Positions 15,430 through 23,270 of a DNA stretch of 25,138 nucleotides are shown piece after piece (the stretch's first letter is position 1; each line of letters opens with the position of its first letter). A model generated the notes under the pieces. The model did no database searches and was not told the origin of the DNA. It worked only from the letters and a program-made list of their open reading frames with translations. A program made the position numbers and the translations under genes. The DNA lies in NCBI GenBank assembly GCA_009925805.1, contig RFQF01000007.1, positions 1 to 25,138 on the forward strand, read 5' to 3'. Source of the stretch: Flavobacteriia bacterium (GTDB lineage: Bacteria; Bacteroidota; Bacteroidia; Flavobacteriales_D; Crocinitomicaceae).

Positions 15430-17679
15430 TTATCGCGGAAGTGGATCCGTATATTTGAAATAATTAGGATCGGGAGTGCATGGAGCATTGTAGTCAAAAA
15501 TTTTAGGTAAATCCGTTCCTGGCTGCATGACAATTTTAACCGTGGTTCGGCGGTTTAATTGATGCAATGCTTCAAACTTCACCTTATCTGCTTTGAATTG
15601 GTTGATGTAATCCTCGTTTAGTACTTGTTCTACTCCTTTATCATCGATGTACTTAGCGGGTTCACTTTCTCCTTTACCGAAAGGAATAACGCGACAAGCA
15701 TTTTTAGGATCGACCCCAACCAAGTAATTGTACACGGCTTTAGCACGGTTTTCGGAAAGTGCTTGGTTGTGTATTTCGGTATCACGTGCATCGGTGTGCG
15801 AGTATAATTCAATGATAATATCGGGGTTGTCTTTGAGTAAATTCACCAAAAACTGAAGCGAATCGTTCGATTTAATCGTATTATCGTTAATGAAGGTCCA
15901 CTTGTCTAATGCGTAGCGAATTTCAGGAGTACGAAGTTCAATGGGTATTAATTGGATTTCTACCACAAAACTTTTAGATTGTTCCAACACCCCTATCCCA
16001 TCTGGACCTTTTGTTGTAATAGTTGCGGGTTTGACCATGGGAAAATACCGGGCTTTTGCTGCCTTGATTTCGTAATCAAATCCTCCGTTAATGTATCGTG
16101 GATGAGACTTGTCGCTTTTTCGGTCTGCCCATTTATCCGTAAAACCTTGTTTTGTTCCTTTTTTTCCGTCGTTCGTTAATCCTTCCCAAGATTGGCCACC
16201 TTTCTCCATAACCGTTACTTTAGCCCCTTCGATTTTTTTACCTTTATTTCCCATCTCATAAACCATTACTTGCAAGTCGTAGTTAACGGGAGGCGTAGTG
16301 AATGAATAAATGTCTGGAGAATAAGTGCGGTTCTTTGGGTTAGATCGCTCTGAGGTAAAGTACCCACTTTTCAAGTCTTTACGAATCGTTAAAGCATAGT
16401 CATTCGCGGGTGAATTTATGGGTTTATACATGTTTTCAGGTTTTCCCCAAGTTTTATCAGGGGAAGATTTTGACCCCTGAATTATCGATTTGAAAATATC
16501 CAAACCACCAATTCCGGGATGTCCATCGCTTGCAAAAAAGAACAAACTGTCATCTGATGATAAGGAAGGGAAAAGTTCATTGCCAGCAGTGTTGATGGTA
16601 GGCCCCATGTTGTAAACCGTGGTTGTGTCCCACATTTTAGACTTCTTGTCGAATTTAATATACCAAAGGTCTTTTCCCCCTTGTCCACCGGGCATGTTTG
16701 AAGCGAAAATCAACATCATTCCGTCGGCAGTAATGCAAGGATGGCCCACTGAAACCTCTTCCGCGCTTTTAAACGTTGTATCTTGTGCCATTTTCTGAAT
16801 TTGTTTTTTAATCGCTTCTTTCAAGTTAATTTCATGCACATTTTCCCATTCATCGCCGTTTTTGTCGGCCATCCAAAGTTCACAGCCTAAATTTTTCTTT
16901 GGTTGAGACGGACAGCGCGTAAAATACAAGGTTTTACCTTTTTTATCCATAATGGCCGTGCCTTCGTTGTCCTTGGTGTTGATAATGTTGTTGTTATCGA
17001 CGCTTTTAGCGCTCACAAAATCTCCTTTTGCATCAAAATCTGCTACCCATATGTCCATGAATTTTTCACCGGTAATTGGGTCTCTTTGGGGATTAATCAC
17101 TCCTTCGCGTTGGGTGCCGAAATAAATTTGAGCTTCTTTCTTTTCAGAGATAAAAGGAGCCATGTCAAATTCCTTGGCATTCAATTTATCTTCAGCCTTC
17201 ACGTCATATTTAGATTCTTTATCATGCACATCGGCTTGCTCAGAGCAGGTACTAATTAAACCTTCGATGTTGATAGTAGATTCTTTACCTCGCTTATTTT
17301 TATAGTTGGTATAGCTTTCTTTTGCTTTTTTTAATTCACCATTCATCCGTAGCATTTCACCATGGTAATAGTACACCTTGGGTTCAACATCGTAGTACTT
17401 TAACTCGATGCTCGAACCGTACCATTGAGCGGCCTTATCGTATTGTTCCATTTTTCGGTAACAGTCCGCGAGTTTATAGGCCATAGAACCTTTTTCTGTA
17501 ATCGATTTACCTTTGTTGGTCATCTTATTGTAGGCGGCTTCCAACTTGGGCATGGCTTCAAAATACTTACCTGATTCATACAGCTTGAGCGCTTCTGCAA
17601 TATATTTTGGTTGGTTGGTTTGTGCAAAAGCCAAGGAACAAAAAGTAACTAAAGCGGCAAGGGTAAAAAGTTGCTTCAT
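15430..17679 (-). CDS. PorE-like outer membrane/periplasmic protein: TPR, beta-propeller, CRD-like and OmpA domains
   Basis: This 749-residue protein has a signal peptide (about 1-19, ending SLAFA before Q) without a lipobox cysteine. TPR-like repeats follow at about 25-150 (ALKLYESGKYFEAMPKLEAA, YKLADCYRKMEQYDKAAQWY). A WD40-like/PD40 propeller lies at about 180-455 (YFGTQREG, MLIFASNMPGGQGGKDLWY, LFFFASDGHPGIGGLDIF). Next is a carboxypeptidase-regulatory-like beta domain (about 475-580), and last an OmpA-type peptidoglycan-binding domain (about 595-735, LYSHTDARDTEIHNQALSE). This order matches PorE, a T9SS component that links the secretion and motility apparatus to the cell wall. Similar architectures occur in proteins of unknown role, so PorE identity is tentative. 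It is monocistronic with its own promoter and terminator, and no PorP/SprF gene lies beside it. Confidence 0.82.
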   Translation of the reverse strand: MKQLFTLAALVTFCSLAFAQTNQPKYIAEALKLYESGKYFEAMPKLEAAYNKMTNKGKSITEKGSMAYKLADCYRKMEQYDKAAQWYGSSIELKYYDVEPKVYYYHGEMLRMNGELKKAKESYTNYKNKRGKESTINIEGLISTCSEQADVHDKESKYDVKAEDKLNAKEFDMAPFISEKKEAQIYFGTQREGVINPQRDPITGEKFMDIWVADFDAKGDFVSAKSVDNNNIINTKDNEGTAIMDKKGKTLYFTRCPSQPKKNLGCELWMADKNGDEWENVHEINLKEAIKKQIQKMAQDTTFKSAEEVSVGHPCITADGMMLIFASNMPGGQGGKDLWYIKFDKKSKMWDTTTVYNMGPTINTAGNELFPSLSSDDSLFFFASDGHPGIGGLDIFKSIIQGSKSSPDKTWGKPENMYKPINSPANDYALTIRKDLKSGYFTSERSNPKNRTYSPDIYSFTTPPVNYDLQVMVYEMGNKGKKIEGAKVTVMEKGGQSWEGLTNDGKKGTKQGFTDKWADRKSDKSHPRYINGGFDYEIKAAKARYFPMVKPATITTKGPDGIGVLEQSKSFVVEIQLIPIELRTPEIRYALDKWTFINDNTIKSNDSLQFLVNLLKDNPDIIIELYSHTDARDTEIHNQALSENRAKAVYNYLVGVDPKNACRVIPFGKGESEPAKYIDDKGVEQVLNEDYINQFKADKVKFEALHQLNRRTTVKIVMQPGTDLPKIFDYNAPCTPDPNYFKYTDPLPR

Positions 17680-17712
17680 ACAATAGATTTAATTAAAACT
17701 TGCAATCTCGAG

Positions 17713-17744
17713 CAAAAATAGGAAAACAATCATTAATTTCCAAA
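17713..17744 (-). promoter_or_regulatory. Promoter of the PorE-like gene
   Basis: On the minus strand TTTG (17741-17744) is followed after 20 bases by TATTTTTG (17713-17720), an exact TAnnTTTG match. Both boxes and the spacing fit the Bacteroidota housekeeping promoter; this is the best one in the window. The -33 box lies inside the last codons of the rluD-like gene, and the -7 box ends 33 bases before the ATG. Confidence 0.65.
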
Positions 17745-18764
17745 AGACGTATTACCCCAAAATGTCAAAACGTCATTAAATTCGTTTGGCAAATCGGATT
17801 CAAAGAGCATTTTTTCCGAAGTAAAAGGGTGAACGAACCCCAAAGTTTTCGCATGTAAAGCTTGGCCTGGCAATAGGGATAATGCGCTTTCAATTCTTTT
17901 TTTTTGAACTCCCGATAAGGTGTTTTTTAATACTTTATTTCCACCATATTCTGGGTCGTTAAAGAGGGGATGACCTATCGACTGCATGTGAACACGAATT
18001 TGGTGGGTACGCCCTGTTTCCAATTGACATTCAACCAAGGTTACCAAGCCATAATTTATAAGGGGTTTATAATGCGTCACCGCCGGTTTTCCTTCTTCCT
18101 CCGAGGTGAAAACGGTCATTATTTTACGGTTTTTTAGGGATCGGCCCATCGGTTTGCGTACGGTTCCCGATTCCCGGATATCTCCCCAAACTAAGGCGTA
18201 ATAAATTCGTTGGGTGCTCTTTTCAAAGAATTGTTTTGCGAGATGAGTCAAAGCATCCTCCGTTTTCGCAACCACCAGCAAACCGGAGGTGTTCTTGTCA
18301 ATACGATGCACCAACCCAGGTCTTCCATAAAAATTGTTCGGCAGGGAAGGTAATTGTTCAAAATGAAATACCAAGCCGTTCACCAACGTTCCTGAATAGT
18401 TTCCATACCCCGGATGAACCACCAAGCCACTCGGTTTATTAACCACCAAAAGGTGATCGTCTTCGTAAATGATGCATAACCCCAAATCTTGAGGAATTAA
18501 TTTCAGCTCCCGAAGGGGGTAAGGCATAACGATCGAAATTTCATCGAAAGGCTTTATGCGATAATTCGGTTTGACCGCCTTTTTATTCACCAGAATATTT
18601 CCATTCCTGGCAGCCACTTGTATTCGATTTCGGGACGTTTTAGGAAGACGATCCAATAAATACTTATCGATGCGCAACATGTGTTGTCCTGGATCTACAT
18701 GGAATCGATGGTGCTCAAATAAATCCTCTTCCCCATCGTCGGGAACGAGATCCACCTCATTCAC
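17733..18764 (-). CDS. rluD: RluA-family 23S rRNA pseudouridine synthase (RluD-like)
   Basis: This 343-residue enzyme has an S4 RNA-binding domain (about 28-75, LRIDKYLLDRLPKTSRN) and a pseudouridine synthase catalytic domain. The catalytic aspartate is D156 in GLVHRIDKNTSGLLVVAK. Other family motifs are LLVVNKPSGLVVHPG and ETGRTHQIRVHMQSIGHPLFNDP. With an S4 domain it fits RluD, which modifies helix 69 of 23S rRNA; RluC-type specificity cannot be excluded. The start appears to be GTG at 18762-18764, overlapping the stop of the T9SS cargo gene by 8 bases. It is the last gene of a PASTA / T9SS cargo / RluD overlap operon, and the OmpA-like gene promoter starts in its last codons. Confidence 0.93.
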   Translation of the reverse strand: MNEVDLVPDDGEEDLFEHHRFHVDPGQHMLRIDKYLLDRLPKTSRNRIQVAARNGNILVNKKAVKPNYRIKPFDEISIVMPYPLRELKLIPQDLGLCIIYEDDHLLVVNKPSGLVVHPGYGNYSGTLVNGLVFHFEQLPSLPNNFYGRPGLVHRIDKNTSGLLVVAKTEDALTHLAKQFFEKSTQRIYYALVWGDIRESGTVRKPMGRSLKNRKIMTVFTSEEEGKPAVTHYKPLINYGLVTLVECQLETGRTHQIRVHMQSIGHPLFNDPEYGGNKVLKNTLSGVQKKRIESALSLLPGQALHAKTLGFVHPFTSEKMLFESDLPNEFNDVLTFWGNTSFGN

Positions 18765-20982
18765 TTCGAAGAAATTTTAGGGGAGCATGGGAATGTACCT
18801 TCGAGCGAATGAAATAATATCCCGGGGATAATTCGGTACACGGAAGGATCGCATCATCTATTTCGAGCGCAATTTTTCCAGTGACAGAATAAATAACATA
18901 CCCTGCTTCGTCGGAAAAAGGGCTAACAATGAGCGCATCGTTCGCGGAAGGATTGGGAAATACGGTATAGGAGCTAAGAGGCTTCAAGGCTGGCTCCGAA
19001 AGAACGGCATCTAAGGCGGTAGAAAAAATGGGGCGAAGCATCGGAGAACCCGTAAAGAGTGGGTTTTGCCAACTTCCCCCAAAGTTGACGCTGTAGAAAA
19101 TTTCATTCGAGTGGTCAATGTTTCGATCCAGACCTAAATTATAGCGAACGGCATCTACTTGTTTCCAACCCACAAAAAAGGAGGAATTCACCGGGACTTT
19201 TTGCCCGCCTGAAAAATAGTAGGGGTTAAAATTGTTTAACCCTTGATTGTAAGTCGGTTGGCGCGGCGAAAAAACGTCGTCTTGGTAAAGAATATCGCCT
19301 GGAATTCCATTGTTGTCCTCCCATACGGTTAAATAGAACAATTTATTCGACACATCTACTACCGAAGGAACGAAATGCAGGTAAACCCCTAATAAAGAAT
19401 CCGCCTCGTAAGCGTTGAAATGGACCGCCAACATGGACTGCGTTCCGGTGGGACCAAAAGCGGCTTCCGCAGAACCGTCATCGTAGCTGTAATAATTGTA
19501 AAATCCTTGCGTGAAACTAGCCGTATCGTTGGATACTAAGTTGGGAAACTGGGCCGAAACGGTTGTTTTAACCGTAAAGGTTTGATAATCCCCCGCTAAC
19601 GATTTATTGAACTCATAGCCTGTGGATAAGTCATGAAAGGATGTGTAATAGGTGCTTGGATTGTAATTAATATTTCCTTCAGCAAGCAAAAATCCGGGAA
19701 GACTGAAAGTTCCTTGAAACGCTCCATTTTGACGGATTTCAATCTGCCCATTTTGATAATTTTCCGCAGCGTTACTACCGTTGTAAACCATCACTTGAAG
19801 GCCGTTTTCCATCACATTTCCTAGGGTGTTTCGGTAATGATCCCACGGAACAGACGTATACTTTTCCAGAAGCGAAGCAACGGGGTAACACAGGGCAAAA
19901 TCTTTAAAGAGCGTGTCATTATGCGATGAAAACGCCCTTAGATGCACATAGTCGATGTGAAAGTGATCTAAAGAGCCACTAAGACCTCCATAATTTTTAA
20001 ACCGGAATCGAAATCCATTGGTTATAAACGCAGCTTGAGTAAGTGGAATATGAACCGCTCGAAAGGCATGAACGGCAGTTCCACCGACGCCCCAGATATG
20101 AAACCATTGGTCAAGTCCTGAAGCATAAAACTCTAAAACCAAGGAATCCCCGGCTTCTGGAATATCCCCCAATCCCTCGGGTTGATACAGAAAACTCAGA
20201 TAGAGGGAATCCGATGCAGAAAAACCGGTTAAGTCGATGGGCTTTGTTGTAAGCCGATCTCCGTAGTTGGTTACCGAAGTGCCGAATTGATAAGGATAGC
20301 CATTTTGATCCAAACCATCCAACGTGGCTACTCCCAGCGACCTGGGATTTAATCCGTAACGGTCGTTTCTCAGGGCCATTCGGTCGGCCCAAAGCTTGGA
20401 AGTATCTGAAATAGTTTGAAAAAAAACCTTGGCGGAATCTTGAAAATAAATGGGATTCACGATCCAAACTGTATCGCTAACATCTGGAATTCCCACGGTG
20501 TCGTAGATGAAATATGGGGGGTAGGCTGTAATGGGTGAAGTAATCGGTGGATAAACGGTTAAATTGTTTTCAAGCAATGCAATCGATGGAAAATGGACGT
20601 CGGTAAAGGTTCCTGTCGCAATGTCATAAGTTCTTCGAAAGGTCACTTGATTGGTGTATTGAATTCCATTGGACAAAGGAAGGTTATTCGATGGGTTTAT
20701 TAAGCGATAATATTGCTGAAAGTTTATTCCCGGGGCATTATAATTTCCCTGAAACACCTGAAATTTATTCGTTGAAAAATCATCGAAAAAGGGAAGGTTC
20801 AACGTATCACTGGAAAAAATAAACGTGCTATCGATGGATTGAGATTTGATCGTTTGGACAGGTTTCTTCAGGCCCATTATGGGGTCGAGCCCAAACGAAG
20901 TATTTTCTACCGAAAGTTCGTTTTGACCATAGATTTGTCCAAAAAAGGCAATCATCGCTATAACGTAAATTCGGTTTATCAT
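18757..20982 (-). CDS. T9SS-exported protein of unknown function
   Basis: This 741-residue protein has a signal peptide (MINRIYVIAMIAFFGQIYG, then Q) and a C-terminal T9SS type A sorting domain (FPNPSANDALIVSPF, LSPGYYFIR, final KFLRSE). The long middle is rich in aromatic residues, Asn and Gly, with beta-sandwich-like stretches (LNLPFFDDFS near residue 60, YYSYDDGSAEAAFG near 495, LTVWEDNNGIPG). I recognise no enzyme motif. It may carry jelly-roll or choice-of-anchor type modules found in other Bacteroidota surface proteins. Its ATG overlaps the PASTA gene stop by 4 bases and its stop overlaps rluD by 8 bases, so it is translated from the same message as a wall-associated protein and an rRNA modification enzyme. 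Transport by T9SS is well supported; function is unknown. Confidence 0.8.
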   Translation of the reverse strand: MINRIYVIAMIAFFGQIYGQNELSVENTSFGLDPIMGLKKPVQTIKSQSIDSTFIFSSDTLNLPFFDDFSTNKFQVFQGNYNAPGINFQQYYRLINPSNNLPLSNGIQYTNQVTFRRTYDIATGTFTDVHFPSIALLENNLTVYPPITSPITAYPPYFIYDTVGIPDVSDTVWIVNPIYFQDSAKVFFQTISDTSKLWADRMALRNDRYGLNPRSLGVATLDGLDQNGYPYQFGTSVTNYGDRLTTKPIDLTGFSASDSLYLSFLYQPEGLGDIPEAGDSLVLEFYASGLDQWFHIWGVGGTAVHAFRAVHIPLTQAAFITNGFRFRFKNYGGLSGSLDHFHIDYVHLRAFSSHNDTLFKDFALCYPVASLLEKYTSVPWDHYRNTLGNVMENGLQVMVYNGSNAAENYQNGQIEIRQNGAFQGTFSLPGFLLAEGNINYNPSTYYTSFHDLSTGYEFNKSLAGDYQTFTVKTTVSAQFPNLVSNDTASFTQGFYNYYSYDDGSAEAAFGPTGTQSMLAVHFNAYEADSLLGVYLHFVPSVVDVSNKLFYLTVWEDNNGIPGDILYQDDVFSPRQPTYNQGLNNFNPYYFSGGQKVPVNSSFFVGWKQVDAVRYNLGLDRNIDHSNEIFYSVNFGGSWQNPLFTGSPMLRPIFSTALDAVLSEPALKPLSSYTVFPNPSANDALIVSPFSDEAGYVIYSVTGKIALEIDDAILPCTELSPGYYFIRSKVHSHAPLKFLRSE

Positions 20983-21797
20983 TGATTTTCGTTTTCAATA
21001 TACCCGTTGAAATCCTTCTTTAAGTGAATGGTAAACGGAGTGGATTTAGGAACGGTTTGCCCTTCAACAAACTCTGGACTTTGAATAATTACCTTGGAGG
21101 CTAAGGTGTCTTCAGAGGTAAGACAATCGGAACAAAGAAATGCAACAGGAACTCCCAAGGTGTCCAAGATTGATTTCGCATCGGAATACTGCATTCCGAA
21201 GAGGTTTGGAATAGCCACGGGTTCTCCTTGATCGTTCTCCCCAACAATCAACGTTATGGTAGATCCAACAGGAATCATTTTGCCTTTCATGATAGACCGC
21301 CCTTTGAATAAAACATCGAGCACGGATCCATTGGCCTCATTGGTGGGCTTGTAACGAATAGAAATCAAAAATCCACGCTGTTTCAAGCTTCTTTCAGCAA
21401 AACGTATTTGACGGTTTATCAGGTCGGGCATTTCGCGAAGCTCGCTGCTTTTACTCACTTGGAGGGAAATAGTTCTTCCTGATTTCACAAACAGCAACGA
21501 ACGAGATGTGGCCCCTGGACTTTGACTTACAATGGTTCCTGGGACTTTGCTGGGATCATAAACCGAATCTATTATTTGGTACTCGAGGCCTAAATCTTCC
21601 AGAAGTAATTTTCCTTGCTCCGAACTTTTCCCGATTAAATTTGGAACCTCGATGCGCTCTCCGTGGTGCGTAGAAATCCTCAAGTAGATCATCATTACAA
21701 AAACTATGACCAGATAAAACAAGACTACAAGTCCTACCTGCTTCAGAAAATAGCGTGAAACTACAAAAGCCTTAATTTGTGCAAAAAGGATCTTCAT
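20979..21797 (-). CDS. PASTA-domain membrane protein
   Basis: This 272-residue protein has a short cytoplasmic N-terminus, one transmembrane helix (about 21-39) and three PASTA domains facing the periplasm: about 48-116 (VPNLIGKSSEQGKLLLEDLG, then SQSPGA), 121-187 (MPDLINRQIRFAERSLKQRG) and 194-261 (IPNLFGMQYSDAKSILDTLG, then IQSPEFVEGQ). PASTA domains bind muropeptides or penicillin-binding proteins. Here they are not fused to a Ser/Thr kinase or a transpeptidase, since the cytoplasmic part is only about 20 residues. In Bacteroidota this gene is often found near ddl and rluD, and here rluD is retained. It likely takes part in envelope or wall assembly, but the direct role is unknown. It starts at ATG 21795-21797 with a promoter box 5 bases upstream. 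Confidence 0.88.
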   Translation of the reverse strand: MKILFAQIKAFVVSRYFLKQVGLVVLFYLVIVFVMMIYLRISTHHGERIEVPNLIGKSSEQGKLLLEDLGLEYQIIDSVYDPSKVPGTIVSQSPGATSRSLLFVKSGRTISLQVSKSSELREMPDLINRQIRFAERSLKQRGFLISIRYKPTNEANGSVLDVLFKGRSIMKGKMIPVGSTITLIVGENDQGEPVAIPNLFGMQYSDAKSILDTLGVPVAFLCSDCLTSEDTLASKVIIQSPEFVEGQTVPKSTPFTIHLKKDFNGYIENENQ

Positions 21798-21802
21798 TAT
21801 AT

Positions 21803-21810
21803 CAAAGATA
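21803..21810 (-). promoter_or_regulatory. Promoter -7 box of the PASTA / T9SS cargo / rluD operon
   Basis: On the minus strand this reads TATCTTTG, an exact TAnnTTTG match, ending 5 bases before the PASTA gene ATG and lying just after the LOG-family stop codon. No clear -33 TTTG is present. The spacing suggests a leaderless or nearly leaderless message. Confidence 0.5.
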
Positions 21811-21814
21811 CATA

Positions 21815-22495
21815 TTAAAAATTAGGACTGAAGGGCTGATTTTCAAAGAAGTTTTCGATATGCTGTACCGCATCTTCCACCGTATCAACCACCGCAAATA
21901 ACGCGAGGTCTTCGGGCGAAATATTGTGTTCCTTGTGCAACATGATCTCGTTGATCCAATCTAACAATCCTTTCCAGTAATCGCTTCCAAACAAAACTAC
22001 GGGCCTTCGTCGGATTTTCTTCGTTTGAATCAAGGTCATTGCTTCGAAAAATTCATCCAAGGTGCCAAATCCTCCAGGCATAATGATAAAAGCTTGGGAG
22101 TATTTTACGAATACCACCTTTCGCACGAAGAAATAATCAAAGGACAAATTATGCTGAGGATCAATATACGGATTATGGTTTTGTTCAAAAGGCAGTTCAA
22201 TATTCAGCCCAACAGATGCCCCTTTTCCTTGCTGAGCTCCTTTGTTGGCTGCCTCCATAATGCCAGGACCCCCACCGCTGATGATGCCATAGCCCTTAAG
22301 CGCCAGCAGTTCAGCAAGCGCCACACTTTCCCGGTAATAGGGGTTATCTTCCCGGGTTCGAGCGGAGCCGAAGATCGTAACGCAAGGACCGATCTTGGCC
22401 ATACGGTCGTACGCGTCGACAAATTCCGACATAATTTTGAATATAGACCAACTATCGTTGCTTTTTATATCGTTCCAATCCTTGCGATTTTCCAT
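21815..22495 (-). CDS. LOG family protein (TIGR00730-type Rossmann fold)
   Basis: This 226-residue cytoplasmic protein carries both family signatures: SGGGPGIMEAANKGA at about 73-87 and the catalytic PGGFGTLDEFFE at about 140-151. GSARTREDNPYY near 43-54 is also typical. LOG proteins hydrolyse nucleoside 5'-monophosphates such as AMP, or cytokinin nucleotides, releasing ribose 5-phosphate. In bacteria of this group the natural substrate is uncertain, and many are annotated 'TIGR00730 family Rossman fold protein' or, by older error, lysine decarboxylase. The start ATG is at 22493-22495, with a TACTTTTG box (22507-22514) 11 bases upstream on the minus strand. It precedes the PASTA operon, which has its own promoter box. 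Confidence 0.9.
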   Translation of the reverse strand: MENRKDWNDIKSNDSWSIFKIMSEFVDAYDRMAKIGPCVTIFGSARTREDNPYYRESVALAELLALKGYGIISGGGPGIMEAANKGAQQGKGASVGLNIELPFEQNHNPYIDPQHNLSFDYFFVRKVVFVKYSQAFIIMPGGFGTLDEFFEAMTLIQTKKIRRRPVVLFGSDYWKGLLDWINEIMLHKEHNISPEDLALFAVVDTVEDAVQHIENFFENQPFSPNF

Positions 22496-22567
22496 GGTTT
22501 TTTTTACAAAAGTATTATTTGCTCATGAATACCTCGCGCTTATTTTGTTAATTCCTAAATTCGAAGC

Positions 22568-23270
22568 ATGCGTTTCCTTATAGTAGGTGTTATTTTTTTC
22601 GGATTTCAAAGTAAGGGCTTCGCGCACGACACCTTGAAAATACGTAAATTCAGTACCCATGCCGCCCTGATTAGCTCGGGTGGAGGGTCGTTAATTGCCC
22701 TTCAAAGTGTTTGGTATAAACCCTATCAAACCGTCGGTTTTCATTGGTTTAACGATGGGTCCAATTGGATGCAAATGGACAAATTTGGTCACGGTTTTAC
22801 GGCGTATTCCATGAGTAAATCAATTAATAGCGCGCACCGGTGGGCCTCAGGAAAACAGCAAGTTTGGGTGGGACCAACCTACGCTTTTACTTATCTAAAT
22901 CATGGACGGATACAGTTCGGGATGGGGTTTTTCGATCCCTGATGTCTTGGCGAATTCTTTGGGGGCAAGTTTTTTTATGGTCCAGGAAGCCCTTTGGAAG
23001 CGCCAAGTGATTCAACCAAAGTTCTCTTTTTGTAAAAGCCCTTATGCCGCATTGCGTCCCAACATTCTAGGCTCCAGCTTTCCACAGCAACTGCTAAAAG
23101 ATTACAACGGTCAAACCTATTGGTTTTCTATTCCGCTGCGCTCGTTGGTAAAACTGCCCAACTACTTGGATTTTGTTTGTGTTAGCTTAGGCTATGGATG
23201 CGATGCTAAATTGGTGGGAGATCAGGATGCTTGGCAAGGTTTTGTAGCTCGCCGGCAATATTATTTTTAA
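22568..23270 (+). pseudogene. DUF2279 family protein gene, frameshifted and truncated
   Basis: Two reading frames make up one DUF2279 (YfiM-like) protein. The first (22568-22942) encodes a signal peptide and the N-terminal half (WYKPYQTVGFHWFNDGSNW, QMDKFGHGFTAYSMS, WVGPTYAFTYL) and then runs out of frame to a stop. The second (from about 22899; ATG at 22902) supplies IMDGYSSGWGFSIPDVLANS and LGASFFMVQEALWKRQ, then continues to 23270. Related proteins have a few residues between TYL and the IMDG part (roughly TTIE), so about 8 or 11 bases seem lost near 22896-22898, where the second frame also has a TAA. The C-terminus stops at RQYYF, where I would expect several dozen more residues. The family is probably an outer-membrane or periplasmic protein of unknown function. 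A sequencing error is the main alternative. Confidence 0.7.

Noticed and set aside
20111..20467. 118-residue reading frame on the minus strand inside the T9SS cargo gene
   Set aside because: It lies entirely within the 741-residue gene in another frame, shows no domain pattern and has no promoter or start context.
22025..22528. 167-residue plus-strand frame opposite the LOG-family gene
   Set aside because: It is antisense to strongly conserved LOG motifs and its product has no recognisable family pattern.
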